From: Sphingomonadaceae bacterium 3R27C6
Lineage (GTDB): Bacteria > Pseudomonadota > Alphaproteobacteria > Sphingomonadales > Sphingomonadaceae
DNA length: 64,000 nucleotides
Assembly (NCBI GenBank): GCA_005503215.1
Contig: SCNS01000001.1
Coordinates: forward strand, 428,745 to 492,744
Direction: 5' to 3'
Below, one piece after another: positions 1 through 10,149 of this stretch. The notes below the pieces were generated by a model. That model was not told the DNA's origin. It saw only the letters and a program-made list of their open reading frames with translations, and did not search any database. The number at the start of each line of letters is the position of its first letter. Position 1 is the first letter of the stretch. The translations under genes were made by a program, and so were the position numbers.

Positions 1-1
1 A

Positions 2-628
2 CATTCGGCCGACGATCATGCGCATGCGCATCATCATGACACGCACGGCGACGGCACCGCGGGCTATCACCCGCACGAAAGCCCGCTTTCGATGCTGATC
101 CCGCTGGTCGTGCTGTCGATCGGTGCGGTGTTCGCGGGCATCGCGTTCCACCACCAGTTCATCTACCCCGAAGAGGGCATGGCGTTCTGGAAGGGTAGCC
201 TCGCGTTCGACGAGCATCTGATGCACGCCGCGCATGAAGTACCGTTGTGGGTGAAATGGACGCCGTTCACGGTGATGGCGATCGGCCTGTTCCTCGCGTG
301 GAACAGCTATATCCGCAACACCAGTCTGCCGGCGCGCTTCGTGGCGCAGTTCAAGCTGCTCCATCAGTTCCTGTACAACAAATGGTATTTCGACGAGCTC
401 TACAACATCCTCTTCGTGAAGCCCGCCTTCGCGATCGGCCGCTTCTTCTGGAAGCGCGGGGATGAAGGCACCATCGACCGCTTCGGTCCCGATGGCGCCG
501 CGGCGCTCGTCGCTGGGGGGACCCGTCTCGCGGTCCGGCTGCAATCGGGTTATGTTTATGGATATGCGTTTGTGATGCTGCTCGGTCTTGTCGGCCTCGC
601 CAGCTGGGCCATGGTGAATTTCCTGTGA
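2..628 (+). CDS. nuoL: NADH-quinone oxidoreductase subunit L, C-terminal part (5' end outside window)
   Basis: This is the C-terminal end of the NuoL antiporter-like subunit of respiratory complex I, an inner-membrane proton-pumping protein. The frame is open from base 2 and the start lies upstream of the window. The visible part begins with a His/Asp-rich segment (bases 2-85), followed by a membrane segment ([16 protein letters not shown]), a segment with the [10 protein letters not shown] motif typical of the NuoL lateral-helix region, and a last helix ending in VNFL. The stop codon overlaps the GTG start of nuoM (GTGA), so the two are probably translationally coupled. Identification rests on the NKWYFDELY motif and the nuoM-nuoN neighbours. 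Confidence 0.93.
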   Translation, partial: HSADDHAHAHHHDTHGDGTAGYHPHESPLSMLIPLVVLSIGAVFAGIAFHHQFIYPEEGMAFWKGSLAFDEHLMHAAHEVPLWVKWTPFTVMAIGLFLAWNSYIRNTSLPARFVAQFKLLHQFLYNKWYFDELYNILFVKPAFAIGRFFWKRGDEGTIDRFGPDGAAALVAGGTRLAVRLQSGYVYGYAFVMLLGLVGLASWAMVNFL

Positions 629-2178
629 GCGGCTTTCCGATCCTTTCGCTGATGCTGGCGGTCCCCGCGATCGCCGCCATCCTCTGCCTGTTCGTTGGCG
701 ACAAGGTGTCGCGCTGGGTTGCGCTCGGCGCGACGCTGGCGACTTTCGTCCTCGGCTGCATCCTGTGGGCGAATTTCGACATCGGCGGTGCCCAGTGGCA
801 GTTCACCGAGCGCGCCGACCTGTTCGGGCGCTTCCAATATGCACTCGGCATCGACGGCATGGCGCTGATGTTGATCATGCTCAGCGTCTTCCTGATGCCG
901 CTCTGCATCCTCGCCAGCTGGGACGCGATCAAGAGCCGCGTCGGCCTTTACATGTCGATGTTCCTGATCATGGAAGTCGTCATGATCGGCGTCTTCATGG
1001 CGCAGGATCTGCTGCTCTTTTACATCTTCTTCGAAGCCGGCCTGATCCCGATGTATTTCATCATCGGCATCTGGGGCGGCGCGAACCGCAAATATGCGGC
1101 GTTCAAATTCTTCCTCTACACGCTGCTCGGATCGGTGCTGATGCTGATCGCGATGATCGCGATGATCGCAGAGGCAGGGACGACCGACATCCCGACGCTG
1201 TTGAACTATGATTTCCCGGTTCAGATGCAGACATGGCTGTGGCTCGCCTTCTTCGCCAGCCTTGCGGTCAAGATGCCGATGTGGCCCGTCCATACCTGGC
1301 TTCCCGACGCGCACGTGCAGGCGCCGACCGCGGGCTCGATGATCCTCGCGGGCGTGCTGCTGAAGCTCGGCGCCTATGGCTTCATCCGCTTCATGATGCC
1401 GATGTTCCCCGACGCGTCGGCGCAGCTGATGTGGATCGTCTTTGGCCTGTCGATGATCGCGGTGGTCTACACTAGCCTTGTCGCGCTGGCGCAGAGCGAC
1501 ATGAAGAAGCTGATCGCTTACTCGTCGGTCGCGCACATGGCGATCGTCACCGCGGGCCTCTTCGCCTTCAACCAGCAGGGCATCGAAGGTGCGCTGATCA
1601 TCATGCTCAGCCATGGTGTCGTCTCGGCCGCGCTCTTCTTCTGCGTCGGCGTGATCTACGACCGGCTCCACACACGCGAGATCGACCGCTACGGCGGGCT
1701 TGCGGTGAACATGCCGGCCTATGCGCTCTTCTTCATGCTGTTCACCATGGCGTCGATCGGCCTGCCGGGCACCAGCGGCTTCGTCGGCGAATTCCTGAGC
1801 CTCGCCGGCATCTATGAAGCGTCGAGCTGGGTCGCCTTTGTTTGCACCACCGGGATCATCCTCGGCGCCGCATACATGCTCTATCTTTACCGCCGTGTCG
1901 TGTTCGGCGAACTGACCAAGGACGATGTGAAGGCGATGCCTGACCTCAACGCACGCGAATGGACGATCATGGTGCCGCTGGCCGCCGTGGCGCTGTGGAT
2001 GGGCGTCTATCCCGAAAGCTTCCTCGCGCCGATGCGCGGCGACGTGACCACCGTTGTCGCGCGCCTCGCCCCAGCGAAGCCCGCGGGCGACGCGCATCTT
2101 GCCGCCGGCAAGCCAAAGCCTGCCGCAGCGCATGGTGAAACGGCCCACGGATCGAGCCATGCAGGAGGCGTCCAATGA
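625..2178 (+). CDS. nuoM: NADH-quinone oxidoreductase subunit M
   Basis: NuoM is one of the three antiporter-like membrane subunits of complex I and carries proton translocation in the inner membrane. The 517-residue product is close to the usual length and is made of about 14 hydrophobic helices. Family signatures are visible: [18 protein letters not shown] with the conserved glutamate in the fifth helix region, the [15 protein letters not shown] segment, and [15 protein letters not shown]. The tail is a soluble Ala/His-rich stretch. It starts with GTG overlapping the nuoL stop and ends in an ATGA overlap with nuoN, which indicates coupled translation within the nuo operon. Confidence 0.97.
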   Translation: MSGFPILSLMLAVPAIAAILCLFVGDKVSRWVALGATLATFVLGCILWANFDIGGAQWQFTERADLFGRFQYALGIDGMALMLIMLSVFLMPLCILASWDAIKSRVGLYMSMFLIMEVVMIGVFMAQDLLLFYIFFEAGLIPMYFIIGIWGGANRKYAAFKFFLYTLLGSVLMLIAMIAMIAEAGTTDIPTLLNYDFPVQMQTWLWLAFFASLAVKMPMWPVHTWLPDAHVQAPTAGSMILAGVLLKLGAYGFIRFMMPMFPDASAQLMWIVFGLSMIAVVYTSLVALAQSDMKKLIAYSSVAHMAIVTAGLFAFNQQGIEGALIIMLSHGVVSAALFFCVGVIYDRLHTREIDRYGGLAVNMPAYALFFMLFTMASIGLPGTSGFVGEFLSLAGIYEASSWVAFVCTTGIILGAAYMLYLYRRVVFGELTKDDVKAMPDLNAREWTIMVPLAAVALWMGVYPESFLAPMRGDVTTVVARLAPAKPAGDAHLAAGKPKPAAAHGETAHGSSHAGGVQ

Positions 2179-3608
2179 CCGCCGACCTGATGCTCATCTG
2201 GCCCGAACTGATCCTGACGATCGGCGGGCTCATCACGCTGATGCTCGGCACCTTCCTTGGTGACCGCAATGTCGGCCTTTATCAGCTGAGCTCGCTGCTG
2301 ACGCTCGCCGCCGCCGCGGCCGCGGTCGTCGCACTGTTCGGCGTCGAAACGACGGTTTTCTCGGGCACGCTGTCGGTCGACAGCTTCGGCGGTTTCGCCA
2401 AGCTCTTGATCTATGCCGCGAGCTTCGTCTGCATCGTGATCGCGCCGCGCTTCTTCAACGGCGGGATGCGCGCCGAATATCCGACGCTCATCCTGTTCGC
2501 GGCGCTCGGCATGGGCATCATGGCCTCGTCGCGCGACCTGATGACGCTGTACGTTGGGCTCGAGCTCAACAGCCTTGCTGCCTATGTGCTCGCCAGCTTC
2601 ATGCGTACCGACGAGCGCTCGAGCGAAGCCGGCCTCAAATATTTCGTCCTCGGCGCGCTCGCTTCGGGCATGCTGCTCTATGGCATTTCGCTGCTCTACG
2701 GCTTCACCGGCACGACCGATTTCGCAGGGATCGCGAAGGTGCTCGGCGGCGAGCTCAACATCGGGCTGATCTTCGGCATTGTGTTCGTGCTCGCGGGTCT
2801 TGGTTTCAAGATCAGCGCCGTGCCGTTCCACATGTGGACCCCCGACGTGTACGAGGGTGCACCGACCCCGGTGACGACCTTCTTCGCCAGCGCGCCCAAG
2901 GTGGCGGCGATGGCGCTGATGACGCGCGTCGTGATCGACGCGATGGGCCCCGCAGTCGGTGCCTGGCAGCAGATCATCATCTTTCTGTCGCTCGCCTCGA
3001 TCATCCTCGGCGCGGTCGGTGCGATCGGGCAGAAGAATATCAAGCGTCTGCTTGCCTATTCGTCGATTAACAACGTCGGCTTCATGCTCGTCGGCCTTGC
3101 CGCCGGAACGCAGCAGGGGGTCGAGGGTGTGCTGACCTATCTGCTCGTCTATATGCTGACCACGCTCGGCGCCTTCCTCGTCGTGCTGCAATTGCGCGAT
3201 GCCGACGGCAATCAGGTCGAGAGCATTCCGGCGCTCGCCGGCCTGTCGCAGCGCCGCCCCGGTCTTGCCGCGGCGATGGCGGTGTTCCTGTTCAGCCTCG
3301 CCGGCATCCCGCCGCTCTTCGGTTTCTGGCCGAAGTATCTGGTGTTCGAGGCCGCGGTGAACGCGAACCTCGTGCCGCTGGCGGTTGCGGGTATCGTTGC
3401 CTCGGTGATCGGCGCCTTTTATTATATCGCGATCATCAAGACGATGTACTTCGACGACAAGTCGGACACCGAATTCCCCGCGGGCGGCGGTGCGATCGTC
3501 GAGGATGCGGTGATCACCGCGAGCGCGCTCTGGCTCTCGGTCATCGGCTATCTCTTCATTCCCGTGCTGGCGATCCTTTCGGCCAGCGCCGCCGCGGTGC
3601 TGTTCTGA
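2175..3608 (+). CDS. nuoN: NADH-quinone oxidoreductase subunit N
   Basis: NuoN is the third antiporter-like subunit of complex I (477 residues, polytopic inner-membrane protein). Conserved pieces include the [14 protein letters not shown] segment with its glutamate, the [20 protein letters not shown] region and [16 protein letters not shown]. The start ATG overlaps the nuoM stop (ATGA). Its own stop TGA is embedded in the sequence CTGA, and the reading frame of birA begins at that CTG. This is the last nuo gene; the operon continues directly into birA, coaX and rnj. Confidence 0.97.
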   Translation: MTADLMLIWPELILTIGGLITLMLGTFLGDRNVGLYQLSSLLTLAAAAAAVVALFGVETTVFSGTLSVDSFGGFAKLLIYAASFVCIVIAPRFFNGGMRAEYPTLILFAALGMGIMASSRDLMTLYVGLELNSLAAYVLASFMRTDERSSEAGLKYFVLGALASGMLLYGISLLYGFTGTTDFAGIAKVLGGELNIGLIFGIVFVLAGLGFKISAVPFHMWTPDVYEGAPTPVTTFFASAPKVAAMALMTRVVIDAMGPAVGAWQQIIIFLSLASIILGAVGAIGQKNIKRLLAYSSINNVGFMLVGLAAGTQQGVEGVLTYLLVYMLTTLGAFLVVLQLRDADGNQVESIPALAGLSQRRPGLAAAMAVFLFSLAGIPPLFGFWPKYLVFEAAVNANLVPLAVAGIVASVIGAFYYIAIIKTMYFDDKSDTEFPAGGGAIVEDAVITASALWLSVIGYLFIPVLAILSASAAAVLF

Positions 3609-4330
3609 TACCGCCCATCGAGCGGATCGCGCAGACAGGTTCGACCAACGCCGACCTGCTGGCGCGGCTGGCAGGCGGCGAGCATGTCGGTGAGGGTCAT
3701 TGGCTCGTCGCCGATCGCCAGACCGCCGGGCGCGGGCGGCTCGGGCGCGGCTGGAATGACGGGCAGGGCAATTTCATGGGCTCGACCGTCGTCCACCTGA
3801 CGATCGGCGATCCGTCGGCGGCGACGCTCGCGCTCGTCGCCGGGGTCGCGCTCGCCAAAACCGTTGCCGCGCTCGCTCCGGGTGTTGACGCGCAGCTCAA
3901 ATGGCCGAACGACCTGTTGATCGACGGCGCCAAATGCGCCGGCATCCTGATGGAGCGTACGGGCAATTCGGTGGTGATCGGCATTGGCGTCAATCTGGTT
4001 GCCGCGCCCGAACTGCCCGATCGTCCCACTGCCACGCTGGCTGCCAAGGGCATCGAGCTCGACCGCGACCATTTCGCCAATGCGCTCGGCATTGCGATGA
4101 TCGACGCGCTCTGGACCTGGCGGCAGGAAGGTGTGGCAAGCATCGTGCGCGCGTGGATTCCGCAGGCGCATCCGGTCGGTACGCCGCTTCGCGTCTCCGA
4201 GCAGGGCATCGACGGAACTTTCGACGGCCTAGCCGACGATGGCGCGCTGCGCTTGCGCTGCGAGGGCGGCGAGACCATGCTTGTCCACGCGGGCGACGTC
4301 GAACTGCGGCGCCCGGTCGAGGGGAATTAA
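3605..4330 (+). CDS. birA: Biotin--[acetyl-CoA-carboxylase] ligase
   Basis: BirA attaches biotin to the BCCP subunit of acetyl-CoA carboxylase. The product (about 241 residues) has only the catalytic core, with no N-terminal winged-helix repressor domain, so it is a group I ligase that should not bind DNA. Visible motifs are TGSTNADLL, the biotinyl-AMP loop [13 protein letters not shown], the [18 protein letters not shown] segment, and GIGVNL. The first in-frame ATG (3776) would remove the GRGR loop, so the gene must start upstream. The only plausible start is CTG at 3605 inside the nuoN stop overlap (CTGA), giving M-I-P-P-I-E-R-I. No ATG, GTG or TTG is available in this frame near the junction. 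Confidence 0.9.
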   Translation: MIPPIERIAQTGSTNADLLARLAGGEHVGEGHWLVADRQTAGRGRLGRGWNDGQGNFMGSTVVHLTIGDPSAATLALVAGVALAKTVAALAPGVDAQLKWPNDLLIDGAKCAGILMERTGNSVVIGIGVNLVAAPELPDRPTATLAAKGIELDRDHFANALGIAMIDALWTWRQEGVASIVRAWIPQAHPVGTPLRVSEQGIDGTFDGLADDGALRLRCEGGETMLVHAGDVELRRPVEGN

Positions 4331-4331
4331 G

Positions 4332-5117
4332 ATGCTGCTCGCGATCGATGTCGGCAACACCAACGCCAAATTCGCGCTGTTTCGGGGCACCGAGCTGCTT
4401 GCGCGCTGGCGCATCGCGACCGATGACCGGCGCACCGCCGACGAATATATGGTGTGGCTCGACCAGCTGATGCGGATCGAAGGCCACGACCGCGCCGACG
4501 TCGAAGCGGTCATTATCTCGACCGTCGTGCCGCGCGCGCTCCACAATCTCCAGCTGCTCGCGCATAAATATTTCGGCGTCGACGCGCTCGTCGCGGGCCG
4601 CGAGCCCGTGACCTGGGGGATCGCGCTCAAGGTCGACGAGCCGCAGTCGGTCGGTGCCGACCGCGCGGTCAACGCGATCTCGGCGCAGGCGGTCGAACCC
4701 GGCAAGGACAAGCTCGTCATCAGCTTCGGCACCGCGACGACGCTCGATCATATCGGCACCGACGGCGCCTATCTGGGCGGGATCATCGCGCCGGGCGTCA
4801 ATCTCTCGCTCGAGGCGCTCGTCGCGGCGGCCGCGAAACTGCCGCGCATCGCGATCGAGGCGCCGGCAACGAGCAGCGTTATCGGGCGCACTACCGAAAG
4901 CCAGATGCTGATCGGCGTCTATTGGGGCTATGTCTCGATGATGGAAGGGCTGATCGCGCGCATGAAGGCCGAAATCGGCAAGCCGCTCACCGTTATCGCG
5001 ACGGGCGGCCTTGCGACACTTTTTCAGGAACAGGCGCACCTGTTCGATCGTATCGAGCCCGACCTGACGCTGAACGGGCTGATGCACCTCTATCATCAAC
5101 GGAAGCCAACAATATGA
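4332..5117 (+). CDS. coaX: Type III pantothenate kinase
   Basis: CoaX phosphorylates pantothenate in the first step of coenzyme A synthesis; type III enzymes belong to the ASKHA superfamily and are not inhibited by CoA. The 261-residue product starts [17 protein letters not shown], where Asp6 and the GNTN loop form the phosphate-binding site. GADRAVNAI and SFGTATTLD are the further family motifs. The start ATG lies 1 nt after the birA stop, and the stop overlaps the rnj start (ATGA). An upstream in-frame ATG at 4239 lies inside birA and is rejected. The order birA-coaX-rnj after nuoN is common in alphaproteobacteria. Confidence 0.96.
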   Translation: MLLAIDVGNTNAKFALFRGTELLARWRIATDDRRTADEYMVWLDQLMRIEGHDRADVEAVIISTVVPRALHNLQLLAHKYFGVDALVAGREPVTWGIALKVDEPQSVGADRAVNAISAQAVEPGKDKLVISFGTATTLDHIGTDGAYLGGIIAPGVNLSLEALVAAAAKLPRIAIEAPATSSVIGRTTESQMLIGVYWGYVSMMEGLIARMKAEIGKPLTVIATGGLATLFQEQAHLFDRIEPDLTLNGLMHLYHQRKPTI

Positions 5118-6748
5118 CGACTCCGGGCAAGGAGCTGCTTTTCCTCGCATTGGGCGGATCGGGCGAGATCGGCATGAACGCCAATCTCTATGGCTGCGAC
5201 GGCAAATGGATCATGCTCGACCTCGGCGTGACCTTTGGCAGTCATGATTATCCGGGCATCGACATCGTCATGCCCGACCTCGAATTCATCGAGGATCGCA
5301 AGAAGGACCTGCTCGGCATCGTGCTGACGCACGGGCACGAGGATCATATCGGGGCGCTGCCCTATCTCGCCGCCGACCTCGGCGTGCCGCTCTACGCCAA
5401 CCGCTTCACCGCGGGGCTGATCGCGCACAAGCTCGCCGAAGAGGGACTGGAGAAGGCGGTCACGCTCAAGACCGTCGACATCGACGATAATTTCCAGCTT
5501 GGCCCGTTCGGCATCCGGCTGATCCCGCTCGCGCATTCGATCCTCGAAATGAGCGCGGTGGTGATCGACACGCCCTATGGCCGCGTCTTCCACACCGGCG
5601 ACTGGAAACTCGACGAGGAGCCGATCCTCGGTGCGCCGGCGACCGCCGCCGCACTGACCGCGGTCGGCGACGAGGGCATCGACGTCCTCGTTTGCGATTC
5701 GACCAACGCGTTCAATCCCGAAGCATCGGGCAGCGAAGGCGGCCTGCGCAAAGGGCTGGAGCAAGCGGTCGGCGCGGCGAAGGGCCGGGTGGTCGTCACC
5801 ACCTTCGCATCGAACGCGGCGCGTCTTGCGACATTGGGCGCGGTCGCGAAGGCGACCGGACGCACCTTGTGCGTCGCGGGCCGCTCGCTCGACCGCATCC
5901 TCGGCGTCGCGCGCTCGGTCGGTTACCTCAAGGACTTCCCGCCGACGGTCGATTTCGACGAAGCGATGCGGCTGCCGCGCGACAAGGTGATGGTGATCGC
6001 CACCGGCGGGCAGGGCGAACCGCGCGCGGCGCTCGCGCGCATGGCGGCCGACATCCACCAGATCAAGCTCGAAGCGGGCGACACCGTCGTCTTCTCGTCG
6101 AAGCAGATCCCGGGCAACGAGGTCGCTATCGGGCGGATTATGAATCAGCTCGCGGCGAAGGACATCCTGACCGTCACCGAGAAGCAGGCGCATATCCATG
6201 TCAGCGGCCATCCGGGGCAACCCGAGCTTGCCGCGCTGTACGGCTGGTTGCGCCCCAAGCTCGTCCTGCCGGTGCATGGCGAGATCCGCCATATGCACGA
6301 ACAGGCGCGCTTCGCGCTCGAAAAGGGCGTTCCCGACGCGCTCGTGCAGGAAAATGGCGACCTGGTGAAGCTGGCGCCTGGCACCGCGAAGATCGTCGAG
6401 CGCGTTCGCGCGGGGCGGCTGATCCTCGACGGCGACGTCATCCTGCCCGCCGACGGGGAGACGATCAATGAACGGCGCAAGCTGTCGCTCAACGGCCACA
6501 TCACCGTCGCGGTGATCTTTTCGGACAAGCGCTTTGTCGAAAGCGCGGTCAGCTACCGCGGCGTGCCCGTTGAGGATGAGCGCGAAGCCTTTATCGATGA
6601 GATGCGCGAAGCCGCCGAACAGGCCGCGACCGGACCCGCGCGCGACGAGGAAAAGCTGCGCGAGGCGATCCGCCTCGGCGTGCGCCGCGTCGCAACCGAC
6701 TGGACGGGCAAGAAGCCCGTCGTCGATGTCATGCTCGTCACCATCTGA
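5114..6748 (+). CDS. rnj: Ribonuclease J
   Basis: RNase J is a metallo-beta-lactamase/beta-CASP enzyme with 5'-3' exonuclease and endonuclease activity, used in mRNA decay and rRNA maturation. The 544-residue protein has the metal-binding motif [13 protein letters not shown] (His73, His75, Asp77, His78), [12 protein letters not shown], the beta-CASP region with the ATGGQGEP segment, and [10 protein letters not shown] / LVLPVHGE near the C-terminal part of the catalytic core. The start ATG overlaps the coaX stop. A longer in-frame start at 4922 lies within coaX and is not supported. It is followed 17 nt later by the DUF1467 gene. Confidence 0.96.
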   Translation: MTTPGKELLFLALGGSGEIGMNANLYGCDGKWIMLDLGVTFGSHDYPGIDIVMPDLEFIEDRKKDLLGIVLTHGHEDHIGALPYLAADLGVPLYANRFTAGLIAHKLAEEGLEKAVTLKTVDIDDNFQLGPFGIRLIPLAHSILEMSAVVIDTPYGRVFHTGDWKLDEEPILGAPATAAALTAVGDEGIDVLVCDSTNAFNPEASGSEGGLRKGLEQAVGAAKGRVVVTTFASNAARLATLGAVAKATGRTLCVAGRSLDRILGVARSVGYLKDFPPTVDFDEAMRLPRDKVMVIATGGQGEPRAALARMAADIHQIKLEAGDTVVFSSKQIPGNEVAIGRIMNQLAAKDILTVTEKQAHIHVSGHPGQPELAALYGWLRPKLVLPVHGEIRHMHEQARFALEKGVPDALVQENGDLVKLAPGTAKIVERVRAGRLILDGDVILPADGETINERRKLSLNGHITVAVIFSDKRFVESAVSYRGVPVEDEREAFIDEMREAAEQAATGPARDEEKLREAIRLGVRRVATDWTGKKPVVDVMLVTI

Positions 6749-6765
6749 CACACGGAAACACGACG

Positions 6766-7026
6766 ATGAAATGGACCTCGGCGCTTGCCATCTACCTGCT
6801 GTTCTGGGCGTTCAGCGCCTTTTTCGTGCTGCCCTTCCATGGCCGCCGCGCGAGCGATGACGCGACGCCGCTCGTGCGGGGGCAGGAACCGGGCGCGCCT
6901 GCGACCTTCCGCCCGGGGCGCATCCTGTTGCAGATGACGATCGCCGCGACGGTTGCCTTCGTCCTTTATTACGTCGCCTATGTGAACGGCTGGGCAGACC
7001 CTGATGTGCTCAGCGGGCGGAGCTGA
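6766..7026 (+). CDS. DUF1467 family small membrane protein
   Basis: A protein of 86 residues with two predicted membrane helices (residues about 5-25 and 50-70) joined by a charged loop containing a GQEPGAPATFRPGR stretch. It matches the DUF1467 family, small inner-membrane proteins of alphaproteobacteria with no known function that usually sit next to rnj or proS. It follows rnj by 17 nt on the same strand and should be co-transcribed. Its last 17 nt overlap the 3' end of the convergent SCO4402-like gene. Confidence 0.85.
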   Translation: MKWTSALAIYLLFWAFSAFFVLPFHGRRASDDATPLVRGQEPGAPATFRPGRILLQMTIAATVAFVLYYVAYVNGWADPDVLSGRS

Positions 7027-7420
7027 GTGGCAGTGGACGAGCCGACGGTAAGTCGCTCGCCTCGAAGATATTCAGAGCCTGTTGTGCTTGAGCACGCAAG
7101 CGCGGCCACAGGGTGTGGCCGACGAACGCTGCGTCACCCCCTCTAGGCAAATCCAACAGCATCGCGTCGAGCAAAGATTTTACCCCGTCGATGCTCTCGA
7201 CCTCTTTTGAATCGATAAGATTTTCGCCAACGGCGCTTCGATCAAGATCATTGTCGTCGAAGAAGAAATGGAAAATTTCGTCGATACCCGACGCCAGCCC
7301 CATTTCAGTTTCCTTGCGCCAGATTTCCCGAGGATCCTCTGCAGCGAGTTCGCGAAGGTATAGCAGAAGTTCTGCGCGTTTTTCTGAATCGAAAGCCGCC
7401 GCGTCGGCGCTGCTAAACAC
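7010..7420 (-). CDS. SCO4402-like protein of unknown function
   Basis: A protein of 136 residues, acidic and soluble, starting at GTG. The pattern ELLLYLRELAAEDP...W...GIDEIFHFFFDD...VGENLIDSKEV...L..W.R....AQQAL resembles the SCO4402 family, known mainly from actinobacteria and without an assigned function. The local base composition is visibly poorer in GC than the flanking genes. No clear Shine-Dalgarno sequence precedes the start. It sits on the minus strand between rnj-DUF1467 and the coiled-coil gene, 3 nt downstream of the latter, so it could be the second gene of that unit. The family assignment is from memory of the motif pattern and is moderately uncertain. Confidence 0.6.
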   Translation of the reverse strand: MFSSADAAAFDSEKRAELLLYLRELAAEDPREIWRKETEMGLASGIDEIFHFFFDDNDLDRSAVGENLIDSKEVESIDGVKSLLDAMLLDLPRGGDAAFVGHTLWPRLRAQAQQALNIFEASDLPSARPLPLSSAR

Positions 7421-7423
7421 AGT

Positions 7424-9784
7424 CTAGTTCCGCAGCCGGTCGATCGCCTGCGCCAGCGCGACATAGAGTTTGCCGATATCCGACGAGAGCAGGGTGACGC
7501 TGATCGCCGACCCGTCGCGTGCGCCGATGAGCACGCGCAGCATCGCTTCGAAGTCGTGGATGAACTGGTTCACCGCGGCGTGGAAGCCATCGTCAGCCTG
7601 GTAGATGCGAAGGATTTCCTTGGCCTCGCTATTGTCGATCAACTTGACCGCACGCCGCGCGAACACGCCGCGGTCGCCCTTGAGGTACGCGTCCCATGCG
7701 ATGTCGCTGACTTCGCTTGAGAGGATCTTGGTGACATCGATCGCGGTCGATTTCAGCGACTCGGTCAGCAAGCCGACCTGCTTCGCGAGCGAATCGCGGT
7801 CCGACGCGGCGATCGCCTGTTCGGCCTCGCTCACGCGCTGTTCGACGCTGGCGCTGGTGTCCATGATCGTGATCAGCTGGCGCATCAACCGGTCGGCGGC
7901 GCCGTTGGCGGCGGCAACCGCGCGCGCCGAAGCGTCCTCAATCGCGCTCAGCTGCGCCATGATCTCGTTCTTGAAGGCGGCATCGATCGCATCGGTCGCG
8001 GTCGCCTGCATCGTCTCGCGCGCGCTCAACACCAGCTTTTCGAGCGTCAGCCGCGCTTCGTCGGCCGCCGAATCGGCGGTCGCGCGAACTTCGCCGAGCG
8101 TCGCGATCATGCGCGCGCCGCCCTGTTCGGCGAATTCGTCGGCACCTTCGCGCAGCTTGGCGAGCGCCGTCTCGGCGTCGGCGAGCGAGCCGTTGATGCG
8201 GTCGACAAGCGCCTGCTGGCTGGTCGCGTGGCCCGCCATCTGTTCCTCGTTCGCCTTCAGCGTCGCCTGCACGGCGTTGACGTGCGACGCCGTCGATTGC
8301 GCGACGAGTTCCGACGCATCGAGGATCGGGCGGAGCTGCGACAGCGCCGTCTGCGTCGTCTTGCCGTGCGAGGTGATACGGTCGAGCGCGTGCGGCAGCG
8401 TTTCGTCGAGTTCGCGCGTCACGGCATCGAGCGCGAGGAGTAGCGATTCGGCATGGGTGATAAGCTGGTGCGCCGAGGCGTTTCCGCTCTGCACCTGCTG
8501 CATGAAGGCGGCGAGCTGCGACTTGGTGTCGTCGATCGATCGGCCGATCACCCCGGTGCTGGCGCTGACGCTGACATCGAGGATTTCGAGCTGCTTGCCG
8601 ACTTCTGCCACATGCGCGGTGATGCGCGAGGCCAGCGCGTCGCTGGCGTCGGCGTGCGCCGCGAGCTGGGCGCCCATCGCATTGCCGGCATCGCGGGCGA
8701 GGCCGAGCTTCGCGTCCATCAGCGCGCCGGCGTCGTCGACGCCTTCGCGGAACTGCCGCCAGCTTTGATCCATCTGGCCCGTCATCGCGGCGACGGTCGA
8801 GGTCATGTTGTCGCGTGCCGTGGCCGCAACCTTCGTCATTTTTGCGAGCACTGCGCTTTGCTCATTGGCGACCTGCGCCGACGCGGCGAGCAGTTCCGAT
8901 TCGGTTTCCTTCGTCTGCTCCTGCAACGCGACGATCGCTTCGAGCATGGTCGCGGTCGTTTCCGTGCCGGTCTGCGCTGCCTTTGCCGCTTCCTCGCCGA
9001 GCGCGGCGAGCCGGGCTTCGAGGTTGGCGCCCTGCTGGTGCGCAACAAGTCCGGCCTCGCGGAAATTGACCGCGAGCCGCTGCGCGACATCGTCGATCCG
9101 CGGCAAGCCGGCAAGCAGCCCGTCCATCCGCTGCAGCGCGACATCGCCCGAGCGCGCGAGCTGGTCGTGCGCATTGGCGATCACCGAGGCGTTGCTGGCG
9201 AGCTTGTCGCTGCTTTCACCCAGCCGCAACACGGTGTCGAGGCCGAGCTGCTGGACGATCTTTGCCTGCTCGCCGAGCTGCTTCTGCGCATCGGCCAAGT
9301 GCAGGCCGAGCGAATGCATCGACTGGTTGAGCGCCATATTCTCTTCGCGAAGACTGGCCGCGACGCGGGCGAAGCGCGCCTGTTCGGACCGGCCCGATCG
9401 AAGCAACGCCATCCACAGCACCGCCAGCAGCGTCAGCGGCATCGCGATCGTCGCGACGAGTGTCGGCCAGGCGGAGAGGGCCGGACTGCGTGCAAAGCCG
9501 TCCGTTGCGACGGAAAGTGCGAACCCCGTCCAGCCGATCGCCAGAAGGATAAGCAGTGCAGGGGCTGCGCGTTCGCGCCACGCCGACGCGGCGCGCGGCG
9601 CTTCGTCGATATCCTCAGCGTCATCGAGCGAGGACATGTCGAGCCAATTCCGTTCGGTGGGCGCCTCGGTATCGGGCGCGGGCGCGGCTTCGGGCGCCGC
9701 CACTTCTGCCGGTTCCGCGCTGTCCGCTTCCTGGTTTGTCGCGGAATTCCGCCACAATCCGACGATCTTCTTTTCCCCCGTCAT
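7424..9784 (-). CDS. Large membrane-anchored coiled-coil protein (TipN-like architecture)
   Basis: A protein of 786 residues. Residues 1-70 are acidic and Pro/Ala-rich, two membrane helices follow (about 73-93 and 106-127), then about 550 residues of Ala/Glu/Gln-rich heptad-type coiled coil, and a conserved-looking globular end (about 690-786) with AWDAYLKGDRGVFARRAVKL and the tail VTLLSSDIGKLYVALAQAI. The layout (two N-terminal helices plus a long cytoplasmic coiled coil) is like the Caulobacter pole organiser TipN, but no sequence-level claim can be made by eye. The start ATG has an upstream AGG. It is divergent from the HPt-like gene 68 nt away and may share a promoter region with it. Confidence 0.75.
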   Translation of the reverse strand: MTGEKKIVGLWRNSATNQEADSAEPAEVAAPEAAPAPDTEAPTERNWLDMSSLDDAEDIDEAPRAASAWRERAAPALLILLAIGWTGFALSVATDGFARSPALSAWPTLVATIAMPLTLLAVLWMALLRSGRSEQARFARVAASLREENMALNQSMHSLGLHLADAQKQLGEQAKIVQQLGLDTVLRLGESSDKLASNASVIANAHDQLARSGDVALQRMDGLLAGLPRIDDVAQRLAVNFREAGLVAHQQGANLEARLAALGEEAAKAAQTGTETTATMLEAIVALQEQTKETESELLAASAQVANEQSAVLAKMTKVAATARDNMTSTVAAMTGQMDQSWRQFREGVDDAGALMDAKLGLARDAGNAMGAQLAAHADASDALASRITAHVAEVGKQLEILDVSVSASTGVIGRSIDDTKSQLAAFMQQVQSGNASAHQLITHAESLLLALDAVTRELDETLPHALDRITSHGKTTQTALSQLRPILDASELVAQSTASHVNAVQATLKANEEQMAGHATSQQALVDRINGSLADAETALAKLREGADEFAEQGGARMIATLGEVRATADSAADEARLTLEKLVLSARETMQATATDAIDAAFKNEIMAQLSAIEDASARAVAAANGAADRLMRQLITIMDTSASVEQRVSEAEQAIAASDRDSLAKQVGLLTESLKSTAIDVTKILSSEVSDIAWDAYLKGDRGVFARRAVKLIDNSEAKEILRIYQADDGFHAAVNQFIHDFEAMLRVLIGARDGSAISVTLLSSDIGKLYVALAQAIDRLRN

Positions 9785-9852
9785 CCTGCCATCTTAGCAT
9801 CAAATGGCCGCCATGAAACGGAAACTTAACTACAAGCTGCCAATCCTGTGGA

Positions 9853-10149
9853 ATGTCTTTCGACAGCGGCCCCCTTGACCGATACCTTAGCGCAGCGTTC
9901 GGCGATGACCCGGCGATGGCGATGGACCTGCGCACCGCCTTCACCGGCAGCGCGCGCGACCTGTCCGACCTGATGCGTCGATCGCGCTGCGATGCGAACT
10001 GGGAAATGGCGGCAATCCGCCTGAAAGGGCTCGCCGCGACCTTTGGCATCATCCCGCTGATCCAACTCGCCGAAGCGGCGATCGAGGGGGCGCCGGGCGA
10101 CCCCGCCGTGCTGCGCCGGATCAACCTGGCAATCGACGCGATCGCCTGA
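9853..10149 (+). CDS. HPt-domain-like protein lacking the phosphorylated histidine
   Basis: A 98-residue, mostly helical protein. Residues 50-65 read WEMAAIRLKGLAATFG, which aligns with the core of histidine phosphotransfer domains, where the usual sequence is A-H-x-L-K-G. Here the histidine position is Ile55 while the following L-K-G and the small-residue pattern are kept. It may therefore bind a receiver without passing phosphate, or be an unrelated helical bundle. It is divergent from the coiled-coil gene (68 nt apart). The function is unknown; the HPt resemblance is by motif only. Confidence 0.68.
   Translation: MSFDSGPLDRYLSAAFGDDPAMAMDLRTAFTGSARDLSDLMRRSRCDANWEMAAIRLKGLAATFGIIPLIQLAEAAIEGAPGDPAVLRRINLAIDAIA

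Noticed and set aside
556..2175. Long open frame on the minus strand opposite nuoM (and similar ones opposite nuoN, coaX and rnj)
   Set aside because: It is antisense to a clear complex I subunit, has a His/Arg/Asp-rich composition typical of reversed high-GC codons, and shows no domain.
7113..7427. Ser-rich plus-strand frame opposite the SCO4402-like gene
   Set aside because: Its composition is that of a reverse-strand shadow and the minus-strand frame matches a known family pattern.
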